Assembly (NCBI GenBank): GCA_900554605.1 | Contig: USHU01000057.1 | Coordinates: forward strand, 1-6,529 | Direction of reading: 5' to 3' | DNA from: an uncultured Actinomyces sp. | GTDB lineage: Bacteria > Actinomycetota > Actinomycetes > Actinomycetales > Actinomycetaceae | DNA: 6,529 nucleotides | Shown: positions 1-5,686 of the stretch, one piece after another | Position numbering within the stretch: position 1 is the stretch's first letter | Layout of the letters: every line of letters begins with the position of its first letter | The notes under the pieces: model-generated | What the model saw: only the letters and a program-made list of their open reading frames with translations | Databases searched by the model: none | What the model was told of the DNA's origin: nothing | Position numbers and translations under genes: made by a program

Positions 1-1
1 A

Positions 2-1894
2 ACGCCCCGTCGCCGCAGCGGTTTGCGAAAAAGTCGTGTGGATGCGCTGGTCAACGCCGACGCTCGAAATCAAGCCATCGACCATCTGCTTGAGCTTGAT
101 GCGGTCACGATGGACTAGCAAGTGACGGAGGAAGTCGTTTCCAGTCTTTTCGAAGAGCTCCGTCAAGGCCTCGGCGTTAGTCGTGTATCCGGTCTTCGTC
201 TTCTTCGTCTTAGGCAGAGCAAGTTCTTCAAAGAGAACGCTTTGGAGCTGCTTAGGAGACGAGAGATTCACTTCGTGCCCCAGCACGTCCCATGCCCCGC
301 GCTGCGCGGTGTCGACATCCAAAGCAAGTTCATGAGAAAGGGCTGTCAAGAAATCTTCATCAACACCAATCCCGCACTTCTCCATTTCTGCGAGCACGAC
401 CGCAACTGGCATTTCCACATCATCGAGCAGATGTGACTGGTCGCTTTCCTTCAGTTTGTCCGCAAGGATGACGTCGAGAGGATGCATCCGCGCGGCGTCT
501 TCGGCTAGCTTTTGAGCGCGCTCATCACTGATTCCAACCTCAAAGAGAGTTGTACTGTCCTTCTTTTCTTGCGGATCGACACCCAAATACCGAGCAAAAA
601 GCTGGTCGAGTTGATACCCACGATGTTCCGAATTCACCAAATAGGCAGCAAGAAGAAGATCAGTGCGCGCACTTGCGAGCGTCCAACCACGCGCCCCTAA
701 AGCATGAATGCAACCCTTGAGATCGTGCAGGATCAGGCCGTCTTCATTGAAAAGTTTGGCAAGCGCTTGATCTTGCTGTGCTGAAATCAATGCGGTGTCA
801 ATAATCAACGCATCAGTCGCCGTCGCAAGTGCAATAACACTGGCTTCCGGAGCGTTCACACTGAGCGTGCCATCTACCAAAAGTGCAAGCTGTCCCGGAT
901 GATCAATGCGCCACTGATCAACAAAGGTCGCCTCGTCAGCAATCGTCCACGACACCTGCGGTTGCATAGCGGCGATCGGGGCTTCGGCCTCGTCATCGTC
1001 ACTGACGCTCCCCAAACCAATCTTCGCCACCGACAGGACTCGAGAGCGCAAAGAACGAAACTCAAGAGCATCACACAGCTGGCTCAGCGCCTGACGGTCG
1101 GTCACCTCGCGGCGCAAGTCCGCGATGTCACACTCAAGATCCATATCCGTCAGCAGATGGTTCAAACGCCGGTTGCGCCGCACGTCCTCGAGGTGCTCGC
1201 GCAACGCTTCTCCCCGCTTGCCCGTGATCTTGTCCGCGTTCTCCAAGAGATTGTCGAGGCCGTCGAAACGGTTGATCCACTGTGCTGCAGTCTTCGGACC
1301 AACACCGGGCACTCCCGGGAGGTTGTCGGAAGTTTCTCCGACGAGTGCAGCGATTTCGGGGTATCGGTAAGGAGGGACTCCGTATTTCGCTTCGACGCTT
1401 TGCGGCGTCATCTCACGCAAGTCACCTGGGCTCATTCCCGGATAGAGAACGGTCACGCTATCGGTGACGGTTTGGAAACTATCGCGATCCCCCGAAGCGA
1501 CATAGACGCGCATATCCGCCTCTGACGCGCGCTTAGCAAGGGTGGCAAGAATATCGTCCGCCTCGAAGCCTTCCCGCGACAGAGAGCGAATACCCATCGC
1601 ACTCAGCAGGTCTCGAATCAGCTCAATTTGTCCCTTAAATTCTTCGGGCGTTGCGTCTCGTGTTCCCTTGTATTCGGGGTACTCATCGGTACGGAAGGAA
1701 TGACGCGAGACATCGAAAGCAACTGCAATATGGCTGGGCTGATAGCTCTCCAACAATTTGATGAGCATTGATGCAAAACCATAGACCGCATTCGTGTGCT
1801 GCCCCTGGGCTGTCACGAACTTATCTGCAGGCAGGGCATAAAATGCACGAAAGGCCATTGAATGGCCATCGATGACAAGCATTGTCTCCTTCAT
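2..1894 (-). CDS. polA: DNA polymerase I, N-terminal 631 residues (gene continues past left edge)
   Basis: DNA polymerase I fills gaps and removes RNA primers in replication and excision repair. The visible part holds the 5'-3' nuclease domain (about residues 5-290): D9 in VIDGHS, D61 in AFD, E111/D113/D114 in FEADD, D136/D138 in SGDRD, and GETSDNLPGVPGVG with D190 starting the helix-hairpin-helix. Next comes a 3'-5' exonuclease-like domain (about 315-480) without the DxE metal ligands: the expected strand reads LALLVDGTLSV, so proofreading is probably absent, as in many Gram-positive Pol I enzymes. The start of the polymerase domain follows and reaches TAAATGR (residues 625-631); motifs A, B and C lie off the window. 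The chosen start is ATG 1894, which has no Shine-Dalgarno but a TANNNT box 7 bases upstream. ATG 1882 is an alternative with AAGGAG only 3 bases before it. Divergent from the thioesterase gene. Confidence 0.97.
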   Translation of the reverse strand, partial: MKETMLVIDGHSMAFRAFYALPADKFVTAQGQHTNAVYGFASMLIKLLESYQPSHIAVAFDVSRHSFRTDEYPEYKGTRDATPEEFKGQIELIRDLLSAMGIRSLSREGFEADDILATLAKRASEADMRVYVASGDRDSFQTVTDSVTVLYPGMSPGDLREMTPQSVEAKYGVPPYRYPEIAALVGETSDNLPGVPGVGPKTAAQWINRFDGLDNLLENADKITGKRGEALREHLEDVRRNRRLNHLLTDMDLECDIADLRREVTDRQALSQLCDALEFRSLRSRVLSVAKIGLGSVSDDDEAEAPIAAMQPQVSWTIADEATFVDQWRIDHPGQLALLVDGTLSVNAPEASVIALATATDALIIDTALISAQQDQALAKLFNEDGLILHDLKGCIHALGARGWTLASARTDLLLAAYLVNSEHRGYQLDQLFARYLGVDPQEKKDSTTLFEVGISDERAQKLAEDAARMHPLDVILADKLKESDQSHLLDDVEMPVAVVLAEMEKCGIGVDEDFLTALSHELALDVDTAQRGAWDVLGHEVNLSSPKQLQSVLFEELALPKTKKTKTGYTTNAEALTELFEKTGNDFLRHLLVHRDRIKLKQMVDGLISSVGVDQRIHTTFSQTAAATGR

Positions 1895-1901
1895 AGAAGA
1901 C

Positions 1902-1907
1902 ACACTA
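1902..1907 (-). promoter_or_regulatory. Possible -10 box for a leaderless polA transcript
   Basis: On the minus strand TAGTGT fits the actinobacterial -10 pattern TANNNT and ends 7 bases before ATG 1894. That spacing would put the transcript start at or next to the A of the start codon. There is no ribosome binding site before this ATG, which agrees with leaderless translation, common in actinobacteria. No clear -35 is seen. Inference from spacing only. Confidence 0.35.
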
Positions 1908-1922
1908 CGGCGAGAGGGCACG

Positions 1923-2342
1923 ATGCACACCTTGAATGCAGAAACTCATCGGATGGAGAGCTGGGCGAACACCCTTATGTCGCGTCTGGGCATTCGTCTC
2001 ATTTCGACTTCCGCTCAAAGCGTCCATGCCGAAATGCCTATTGCTGGCAATACTCAGCCTCACGGTTATCTGCATGGCGGAGCGAGCGCCGCACTTGCAG
2101 AAACGGTAGCTTCCCATGCCGCTCAGCTTCACGCACATTCTCTTTATGGCGAGGCCGCCATCGCCGTGGGCGTTGAGCTGAGCATTTCACACGTTTCCCC
2201 CGGTCGAGGCGACTTGGTTCGCGCCCGCGCTACGGCAGTCCACTTGGGGAAGAGCTCAACTGTTCACACTGTGACTATTACAGATGAAGACAATCAAACC
2301 CTTGCCGTAGCACGCGTATCGAATCGCTTGTTGCATAACTAA
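1923..2342 (+). CDS. Hotdog-fold acyl-CoA thioesterase (PaaI/EntH/YdiI type)
   Basis: A 139-residue single-domain thioesterase, the usual size for this family, predicted to hydrolyse an acyl- or aroyl-CoA in the cytoplasm. The signature is NTQPHGYLHGGASAALAE (residues 43-60): Q45, H51-G52-G53 and the catalytic acid E60 match the active-site block of EntH and YdiI, which hydrolyse aromatic thioesters. YdiI-type enzymes release 1,4-dihydroxy-2-naphthoate in menaquinone synthesis, so a MenI role is possible but not shown here, since no men genes are nearby. The second half (VGVELSISHVSPGRGDLVRA) is the usual core strand and helix region. ATG 1923 is chosen because GAGAGG lies about 7 bases upstream; an earlier in-frame ATG at 1872 would overlap polA and has no such site. 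A TAAAAT box at 1839-1844 inside polA could be its -10. Divergent from polA and convergent with the response regulator. Confidence 0.86.
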   Translation: MHTLNAETHRMESWANTLMSRLGIRLISTSAQSVHAEMPIAGNTQPHGYLHGGASAALAETVASHAAQLHAHSLYGEAAIAVGVELSISHVSPGRGDLVRARATAVHLGKSSTVHTVTITDEDNQTLAVARVSNRLLHN

Positions 2343-2368
2343 GGGCGCGAGCCGACGCTCGCGCCCTT
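2341..2368. terminator. Shared hairpin terminator between convergent genes
   Basis: A perfect 12-bp inverted repeat, AAGGGCGCGAGC / GCTCGCGCCCTT, with a CGAC loop, begins inside the thioesterase stop codon and ends 20 bases before the response-regulator stop. It is very G+C-rich and lacks a real T-run on either side, as is common for actinobacterial terminators. Placed between convergent genes, it can serve both directions. Confidence 0.75.
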
Positions 2369-2387
2369 CGAGAAGTTCTGTGTGACT

Positions 2388-2978
2388 TTAGCCTTCAACC
2401 TGGTTAATCACAGCATCAGCGACCTCGCGCATCGAAAGCCTGCGATCCATAGAAGTCTTCTGAATCCAGCGGAAGGCATCAGGCTCACTCATCCCCATGT
2501 TCTTCATGAGGAGACCTTTCGCGCGATCCACACGTTTGCGAGTTTCAAAACGATCGGTGAGGTCTGCAACCTCTTCTTCAAGGGACTCGATTTCCTGATG
2601 GCGCGAGAGCGCAATCTCAACTGCAGGAATAAGATCTGCGGGGCTAAAGGGCTTCACGACGTAGGCCATTGCTCCAGCATCACGAGCACGTTCGACGAGC
2701 TCCGTCTGGCTGAAGGCCGTGAGCATAACAACGGCGCATGAGAGTTCAGCGAGAATCTTCTCTGCCGCGGTAATGCCATCCATCTTCGGCATCTTGACAT
2801 CCATGACACACAGGTCCGGTTCAAGTTCAAGAGCAAGCTGGACGGCCTCTTCACCGTTGGAAGCTTCCCCGACAACCTCGAAACCGGCACCGGTGAGTGT
2901 CTCCACGATATCGAGGCGAATCAAGCCTTCATCTTCCGCAACAAGAACGCGGCGCGGCTGTGCAACTTCTTCACTCAT
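2388..2978 (-). CDS. pdtaR: ANTAR-domain response regulator, PdtaR (Rv1626)-like
   Basis: A 196-residue two-component regulator that acts on RNA rather than DNA. The receiver domain (about 10-125) has the acidic pair E15/D16, phospho-acceptor D60 in VMDVKMPKMDG, T87 in MLTA and K109 in VKPF, so all residues needed for phosphorylation are present. A short charged helix (about 126-147, EIESLEEEVADLTDRFETR) is a likely coiled-coil dimer linker. It leads into the ANTAR domain (about 148-195), whose A153-K154-G155-LLM, GMSEPDAFRWIQKTSMD and LSMREVADAVI match the family. ANTAR proteins bind paired hairpins in leader RNAs and usually prevent termination. In mycobacteria the partner is the cytosolic kinase PdtaS; no kinase is in this window. 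The start ATG follows AAGGAAGA at 4 bases. The gene is alone on its strand, divergent from the tRNA. Confidence 0.93.
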   Translation of the reverse strand: MSEEVAQPRRVLVAEDEGLIRLDIVETLTGAGFEVVGEASNGEEAVQLALELEPDLCVMDVKMPKMDGITAAEKILAELSCAVVMLTAFSQTELVERARDAGAMAYVVKPFSPADLIPAVEIALSRHQEIESLEEEVADLTDRFETRKRVDRAKGLLMKNMGMSEPDAFRWIQKTSMDRRLSMREVADAVINQVEG

Positions 2979-2992
2979 GTCGTCTTCCTTGT

Positions 2993-3026
2993 ACGATAGT
3001 TTGTCACTAGCACCTGTTATATCTTA
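2993..3026 (-). promoter_or_regulatory. Possible promoter region of the response regulator
   Basis: Two TANNNT boxes face the regulator: TATCGT (2998-2993, about 14 bases before ATG) and TAAGAT (3026-3021, giving a leader of about 40 bases). Neither has a recognisable -35, so which one is used cannot be decided. Both sites lie within or between the -35 and -10 of the divergent tRNA promoter. Confidence 0.3.
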
Positions 3027-3030
3027 TCCT
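3001..3030 (+). promoter_or_regulatory. Promoter of the tRNA gene
   Basis: TTGTCA (3001-3006), one base off the -35 consensus, stands 18 bases from TATCCT (3025-3030), an acceptable -10. Transcription would start near 3037, leaving about 15 bases of 5' leader before the mature tRNA at 3052. The leader contains a small hairpin, AGCGC / GCGCT (3035-3048). Confidence 0.55.
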
Positions 3031-3051
3031 TATTAGCGCGCTTGCGCTGTT

Positions 3052-3125
3052 GCCCCGATAGCCCAATTGGCAGAGGCGGTCGGCTCAAACCCGGCTTGTT
3101 GTGGGTTCGAATCCCACTCGGGGTA
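3052..3125 (+). tRNA. tRNA-Leu(CAA) with a short, class I variable loop
   Basis: A full cloverleaf of 74 nt can be drawn. Acceptor arms are GCCCCGA / TCGGGGT (pair 1-72 is a G-U wobble) with discriminator A73. The D arm has a 3-bp stem GCC/GGC and loop AATTGGCAGA. The anticodon stem is GTCGG / CCGGC around loop CTCAAAC, giving anticodon CAA at 3086-3088, which reads the leucine codon UUG. The T arm is GTGGG TTCGAAT CCCAC. The D arm, the potential A15-U48 pair, the C13/A22 mismatch and A73 resemble bacterial tRNA-Leu. The variable region, however, is only TTGTT (5 nt), whereas bacterial tRNA-Leu is normally class II with a long variable arm. The CCA end is not encoded (the next bases are CGA). 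It has its own promoter and terminator and is a single-gene unit. The call as a tRNA is firm; which amino acid it carries, and whether it is used, are less certain. Confidence 0.9.
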
Positions 3126-3148
3126 CGAATATGTTTCACATTTTCGTC

Positions 3149-3187
3149 AGTGGCTTTGAGATCAAAGTGATTTCAAAGCCACTTTTT
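3149..3187 (+). terminator. Intrinsic terminator of the tRNA gene
   Basis: Perfect 11-bp stem AGTGGCTTTGA / TCAAAGCCACT with a 13-base loop, ending in a run of five T (3183-3187). It lies 23 bases after the tRNA and is the clearest rho-independent terminator in the window. Confidence 0.88.
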
Positions 3188-3246
3188 CGTGCAATGACGC
3201 GGAAATAGCGATGCGCATCAGCAGCGTAAATCCATCAAATAAACGA
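3188..3246. other. Intergenic gap with no gene
   Basis: Between the tRNA terminator and the terminator of the small minus-strand gene I see no coding sequence. The only structure is a 10-base palindrome, GATGCGCATC, at 3210-3219. Confidence 0.6.
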
Positions 3247-3279
3247 CAACTCCGCCAACCAGTAAAGTTGACGGAGTTG
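3247..3279 (-). terminator. Terminator of the small unknown gene
   Basis: Inverted repeat of 13 positions with one mismatch: CAACTCCG-C-CAAC (3247-3259) and GTTG-A-CGGAGTTG (3267-3279), with a 7-base loop. Read on the minus strand, it is followed within three bases by TTTATTTG, a U-rich tail. It lies 23 bases after the stop codon of the small gene and would end its transcript. The tail makes the minus direction more likely than the plus direction. Confidence 0.72.
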
Positions 3280-3302
3280 ACATTAGAGAGACAAATCACA
3301 TC

Positions 3303-3518
3303 TCAGGCTGCGGGGATCAGCTCCAAGCCCAAGAATTCCGCAGCTCGATCACGCATTTCAGGGCGTTCCAAGTCATTGAGCGCCTCTTGAATCTTCTGAT
3401 CGGTCCAATCCTGATACCAAGGACGGACAGCCTCGCTCAGCTGCGAAACCGGAACATTGAGCGCCTGGTAGCGACCCTGCGCTGCACGAACCGAAATCTG
3501 TGTATTCATTTGATTCAT
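3303..3518 (-). CDS. Small protein of unknown function, 71 residues
   Basis: Not recognised as a known family. The start ATG 3518 is chosen because AGGAG stands 6 bases upstream; an earlier in-frame ATG at 3545 would add MQKKEEEKE, which is merely the translation of the purine-rich ribosome-binding region. The protein begins MNQMNTQISVRAAQGRYQAL, has an aromatic patch PWYQDW (33-38) and then a mostly helical, charged C-terminal half (EALNDLERPEMRDRAAEFLG, 45-64). It has no cysteine, no signal peptide and no membrane segment, so a soluble cytoplasmic protein is most likely. A terminator follows directly, and a promoter-like pair and a hairpin-rich leader precede it. It could also be the second gene of a transcript starting at the acyltransferase. 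The strong ribosome site and dedicated signals argue that it is a real gene. Confidence 0.72.
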   Translation of the reverse strand: MNQMNTQISVRAAQGRYQALNVPVSQLSEAVRPWYQDWTDQKIQEALNDLERPEMRDRAAEFLGLELIPAA

Positions 3519-3541
3519 TTCTTTCTCCTCTTCCTTCTTCT

Positions 3542-3632
3542 GCATCTACCGGTATGCGCTCAAGGTGCGCAGGCAACCAGACTGTAGATGCTGGTAAGGG
3601 CAATCCCCTTACGAGTCATCCAACACGGATGA
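3542..3632 (-). ncRNA. Candidate structured leader RNA: three adjacent hairpins
   Basis: Reading the minus strand from the predicted transcript start near 3633, three hairpins follow with almost no spacing. First, TCATCC / GGATGA (6 bp, loop GTGTT, 3632-3616). Second, GTAAGGG / CCCTTAC (7 bp, loop GATTG, 3612-3594). Third, a long irregular hairpin closed by GCATCTAC / GTAGATGC (8 bp, 3591-3584 with 3549-3542), with an inner TGGT / ACCG and an apical TGCGC / GCGCA around loop ACCTTGA. The last arm ends about 12 bases before the Shine-Dalgarno of the small gene. I recognise no known riboswitch consensus here. It may be a cis-regulatory leader, a processed small RNA or protein-binding DNA repeats; function is inference. 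Confidence 0.5.
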
Positions 3633-3639
3633 ACAGGCA

Positions 3640-3669
3640 ATTATTCCACACACTACTGCGATGTGTCTA
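3640..3669 (-). promoter_or_regulatory. Promoter-like pair upstream of the small gene
   Basis: On the minus strand TAGACA (3669-3664) and AATAAT (3645-3640) are separated by 18 bases; each matches the sigma-70-type consensus at five of six positions. The -35 overlaps the stop codon of the acyltransferase gene. The predicted start near 3633 lies just at the first leader hairpin, which supports the assignment. Confidence 0.55.
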
Positions 3670-5613
3670 GTTACTTTCTCCCATGAGCCCCGTCATAATC
3701 ATTCGAGCGTAAGCTTCACGACCTTCTTCCGTCAGGTGCTGGCCGTCATCGTAAAAGTACTCATCGTGGCCTTCACTGGCTTTATACCAATCGAGAATGC
3801 CTACTTGCGGATAGCGCTGCGCAAGCTGGCGCATCAATGTGTTGTTCTCATCTTGGAAGGGGTAAGGGGCGCGGATCGTCACGAAGAATACTGGCCTCTC
3901 CCCCGCCGCTTCAATCAAGGGTTGCGCTGTATCCATCGATGTAATCGGCCCATTGCCACCCAGAGCAACAATCACCGGAGATCCGTCATGCCCCTGGGCT
4001 AAATCTTCACCGTATACCGCGACTCCCTTTTCAAAGGAACGACCAACTTCCGTATCCGTAAAAGATTGCGGGAAGAGGGTTGGGATCCAGTAGTAACTTG
4101 CTCCTTCAGACACGGAATCACCGATCAAAACCAGGGGAACAGTGCATGTTCCATCCGCTGGAGAGCATGACCATTGAGAGGGGTCGTAGTTGTCAGGAAT
4201 AATCGCAGCCTTCGGGTATACCGCCTTCCCGTTCGCATCGTGATAGCTGGGAGGCGCAGGGCTTGTCGTTGTGGTTTCTTGCGAAGGCGAATCGCTTGGA
4301 GAAGCCACAGATGTGGAAGGACTAGAAGCGGTCGAAGCAAAGATTTCATTGGCCTTCTTCGAAGCTGATTCAAGGAAGACTCCAGGAATGCTGGCGATCA
4401 CAATGCTCACAATCAAAGCAAAGCTCAGCACCGATGTGCACAGCCGAACTTGGCGCGTATTCTGAGCACCGCCGCGTAAAGCACGCCAAGTCTTCTGACG
4501 CGCAAAGGAAGGCGCATTCTCAACAAAACGATAGCTGGCCTCGGTAATCAGGAGGAAAATGCCAGCTTCCACCGCCCAAGCCCACCACGGAAGCGCGGAA
4601 GTGCGCCTGGCAGGGTTCATCAGCAGGATCAAGGGATAGTGCCACATGTAGGCGCTCATCGAGCGCGAGGCGAGCACCTGGAGCGGACGCGTCGATAACA
4701 CGCGCGACATCGCGCCCGGAACAATCGCGCCGCTCACGACGATTGCGCATACCAGCGCCGAGGCGAAGAAACCTCCGCGGTACAGCCAGGTCATGTATCC
4801 GCGTGCATAGATACTCACAACGACCAGGTAGGCAAGTCCGCACCACGATGCACACTGAAGCAGCCTTGTTTGCAGAGCATTGAGGCGCTCAATACAGCCC
4901 TCTCCATACGCGAGGGCAACACCAACAAGAATTTCTGCGAGCCGCGTATCTAAGCCGTAGTACACCCGTGATGAGTCAGATCCGGGCTCGAACAACAGAG
5001 CCATCTCGCAGGCAAAACAGGCAGCGAAGAACAGGACAACAAGAGCTGCCTTTCCTCGGGATCGGAAAAATTCACGCAATAAGAGGACGATAACTGGCGC
5101 TAGCACATAGAACTGCATAATGACGGCGACGAACCAAAAATGGGTCAGCGGCGAAGGGAGGCCAGCCTGCGCGAAATATGGAACATCACGAAAGATATAG
5201 AACCAGTTCGAAAAGAAAGCAAGAGCAGGAATCGCATCCTCGTGCATCTTGAGCAGCAGCGGCGGCGCATAGAAGAAGGAAGCGATCGCCGAGAAAGCCG
5301 TGACGAGAAGCATCGTTGGCCACAGGCGAACAACGCGCCTGAGGATATACGCGCCAACCGCAATATCCCGCTCCCCCTCAATCTCACGAAGAAGTGAGCG
5401 CGTCACCAGAAAACCGGAAATCACGAAGAAGAGAGTGACGCCGATAAAACCACCCTGCGCAGGAGAAGTCGGGCGCAAGTGGTACAAAACGATGGCGATA
5501 ATTCCCAGCGCGCGTAGGCCATTAACCCCGCTTAAGTACGTGGGCTTTGCTCCTTGCGCGCTTTGAGACTTCGCTCCCTCAATTTGTTTTGATGACCGTG
5601 GCAACCTCGTCAA
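3667..5613 (-). CDS. OatA-like membrane O-acyltransferase with C-terminal SGNH domain
   Basis: A 648-residue cell-envelope acyltransferase, the usual size for this two-domain architecture. Residues 27-365 form the acyltransferase-3 membrane domain, with about ten hydrophobic segments and the family marks NGLRALGIIAIVLYHLRP (H45), GGFIGVTLFFVISGF, RRVVRLWP, HFWFVAVIMQFY (H158) and SMSAYMWHYPL. A further membrane helix (392-414) leads to a Ser/Thr/Pro-rich linker (about 426-456) and an extracytoplasmic SGNH esterase-like domain: LIGDSVSEG (S500), VALGGNGP (N554) and DDGQHLTEEG (D623, H626), so the whole catalytic set is present. C483 and C490 could form a disulfide. By family the protein moves acetyl or another acyl group across the membrane onto peptidoglycan or a surface glycan; the acceptor cannot be told here. 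The start is TTG 5613, the first possible start after an in-frame TGA; GAGGAG lies 11 bases upstream. It is separated from pyk by a hairpin; no convincing promoter of its own is seen. Confidence 0.92.
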   Translation of the reverse strand: MTRLPRSSKQIEGAKSQSAQGAKPTYLSGVNGLRALGIIAIVLYHLRPTSPAQGGFIGVTLFFVISGFLVTRSLLREIEGERDIAVGAYILRRVVRLWPTMLLVTAFSAIASFFYAPPLLLKMHEDAIPALAFFSNWFYIFRDVPYFAQAGLPSPLTHFWFVAVIMQFYVLAPVIVLLLREFFRSRGKAALVVLFFAACFACEMALLFEPGSDSSRVYYGLDTRLAEILVGVALAYGEGCIERLNALQTRLLQCASWCGLAYLVVVSIYARGYMTWLYRGGFFASALVCAIVVSGAIVPGAMSRVLSTRPLQVLASRSMSAYMWHYPLILLMNPARRTSALPWWAWAVEAGIFLLITEASYRFVENAPSFARQKTWRALRGGAQNTRQVRLCTSVLSFALIVSIVIASIPGVFLESASKKANEIFASTASSPSTSVASPSDSPSQETTTTSPAPPSYHDANGKAVYPKAAIIPDNYDPSQWSCSPADGTCTVPLVLIGDSVSEGASYYWIPTLFPQSFTDTEVGRSFEKGVAVYGEDLAQGHDGSPVIVALGGNGPITSMDTAQPLIEAAGERPVFFVTIRAPYPFQDENNTLMRQLAQRYPQVGILDWYKASEGHDEYFYDDGQHLTEEGREAYARMIMTGLMGESN

Positions 5614-5638
5614 GGTACGTCAAACTCCTCAAAATGTG

Positions 5639-5672
5639 AGGGGGTGGAAGACCATACGGCCTGCCACCCCCT
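5639..5672 (-). terminator. Hairpin terminator after pyruvate kinase
   Basis: A 9-bp stem, AGGGGGTGG (5639-5647) with CCACCCCCT (5664-5672), encloses a 16-base loop and starts 15 bases after the pyk stop. On the minus strand it is followed by ACATTTTG, a weak U-run, so termination may be partial. Read-through would be one way to express the acyltransferase gene, whose ribosome site begins just after it. Confidence 0.6.
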
Positions 5673-5686
5673 TCATTTACTCAAAC

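Noticed and set aside
899..1525. Long open frame (208 codons) on the plus strand
   Set aside because: It lies wholly antisense to the polA nuclease region, whose protein sequence is clearly conserved; its translation resembles nothing known. It is a by-product of polA codon use.
1872..1922. Earlier in-frame ATG for the thioesterase adding 17 residues
   Set aside because: It would overlap the polA start, lacks a ribosome site, and the added residues are not part of the hotdog fold; ATG 1923 has GAGAGG at the right distance.
3102..3125. tRNA 3' end as an integration (att) site
   Set aside because: No second copy of the T-arm/acceptor sequence was seen up to the pyk gene, and there is no integrase.
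3210..3219. Palindrome GATGCGCATC as an operator
   Set aside because: A 10-base palindrome can arise by chance, and it lies between two terminators rather than at a promoter.
3519..3545. Earlier ATG for the small protein (adds MQKKEEEKE)
   Set aside because: The extra codons are the purine-rich Shine-Dalgarno region of ATG 3518, and the ATG itself is in the 3' arm of a hairpin.
3594..3632. Leader hairpins as an ANTAR dual-hexaloop target
   Set aside because: Both loops are 5 bases (GTGTT and GATTG) and lack the hexaloop pattern with A at position 1 and G at position 4.
3594..3632. The same hairpins as terminator of the acyltransferase gene
   Set aside because: No T-run follows either stem on the minus strand, and they fall right after a good promoter pair.
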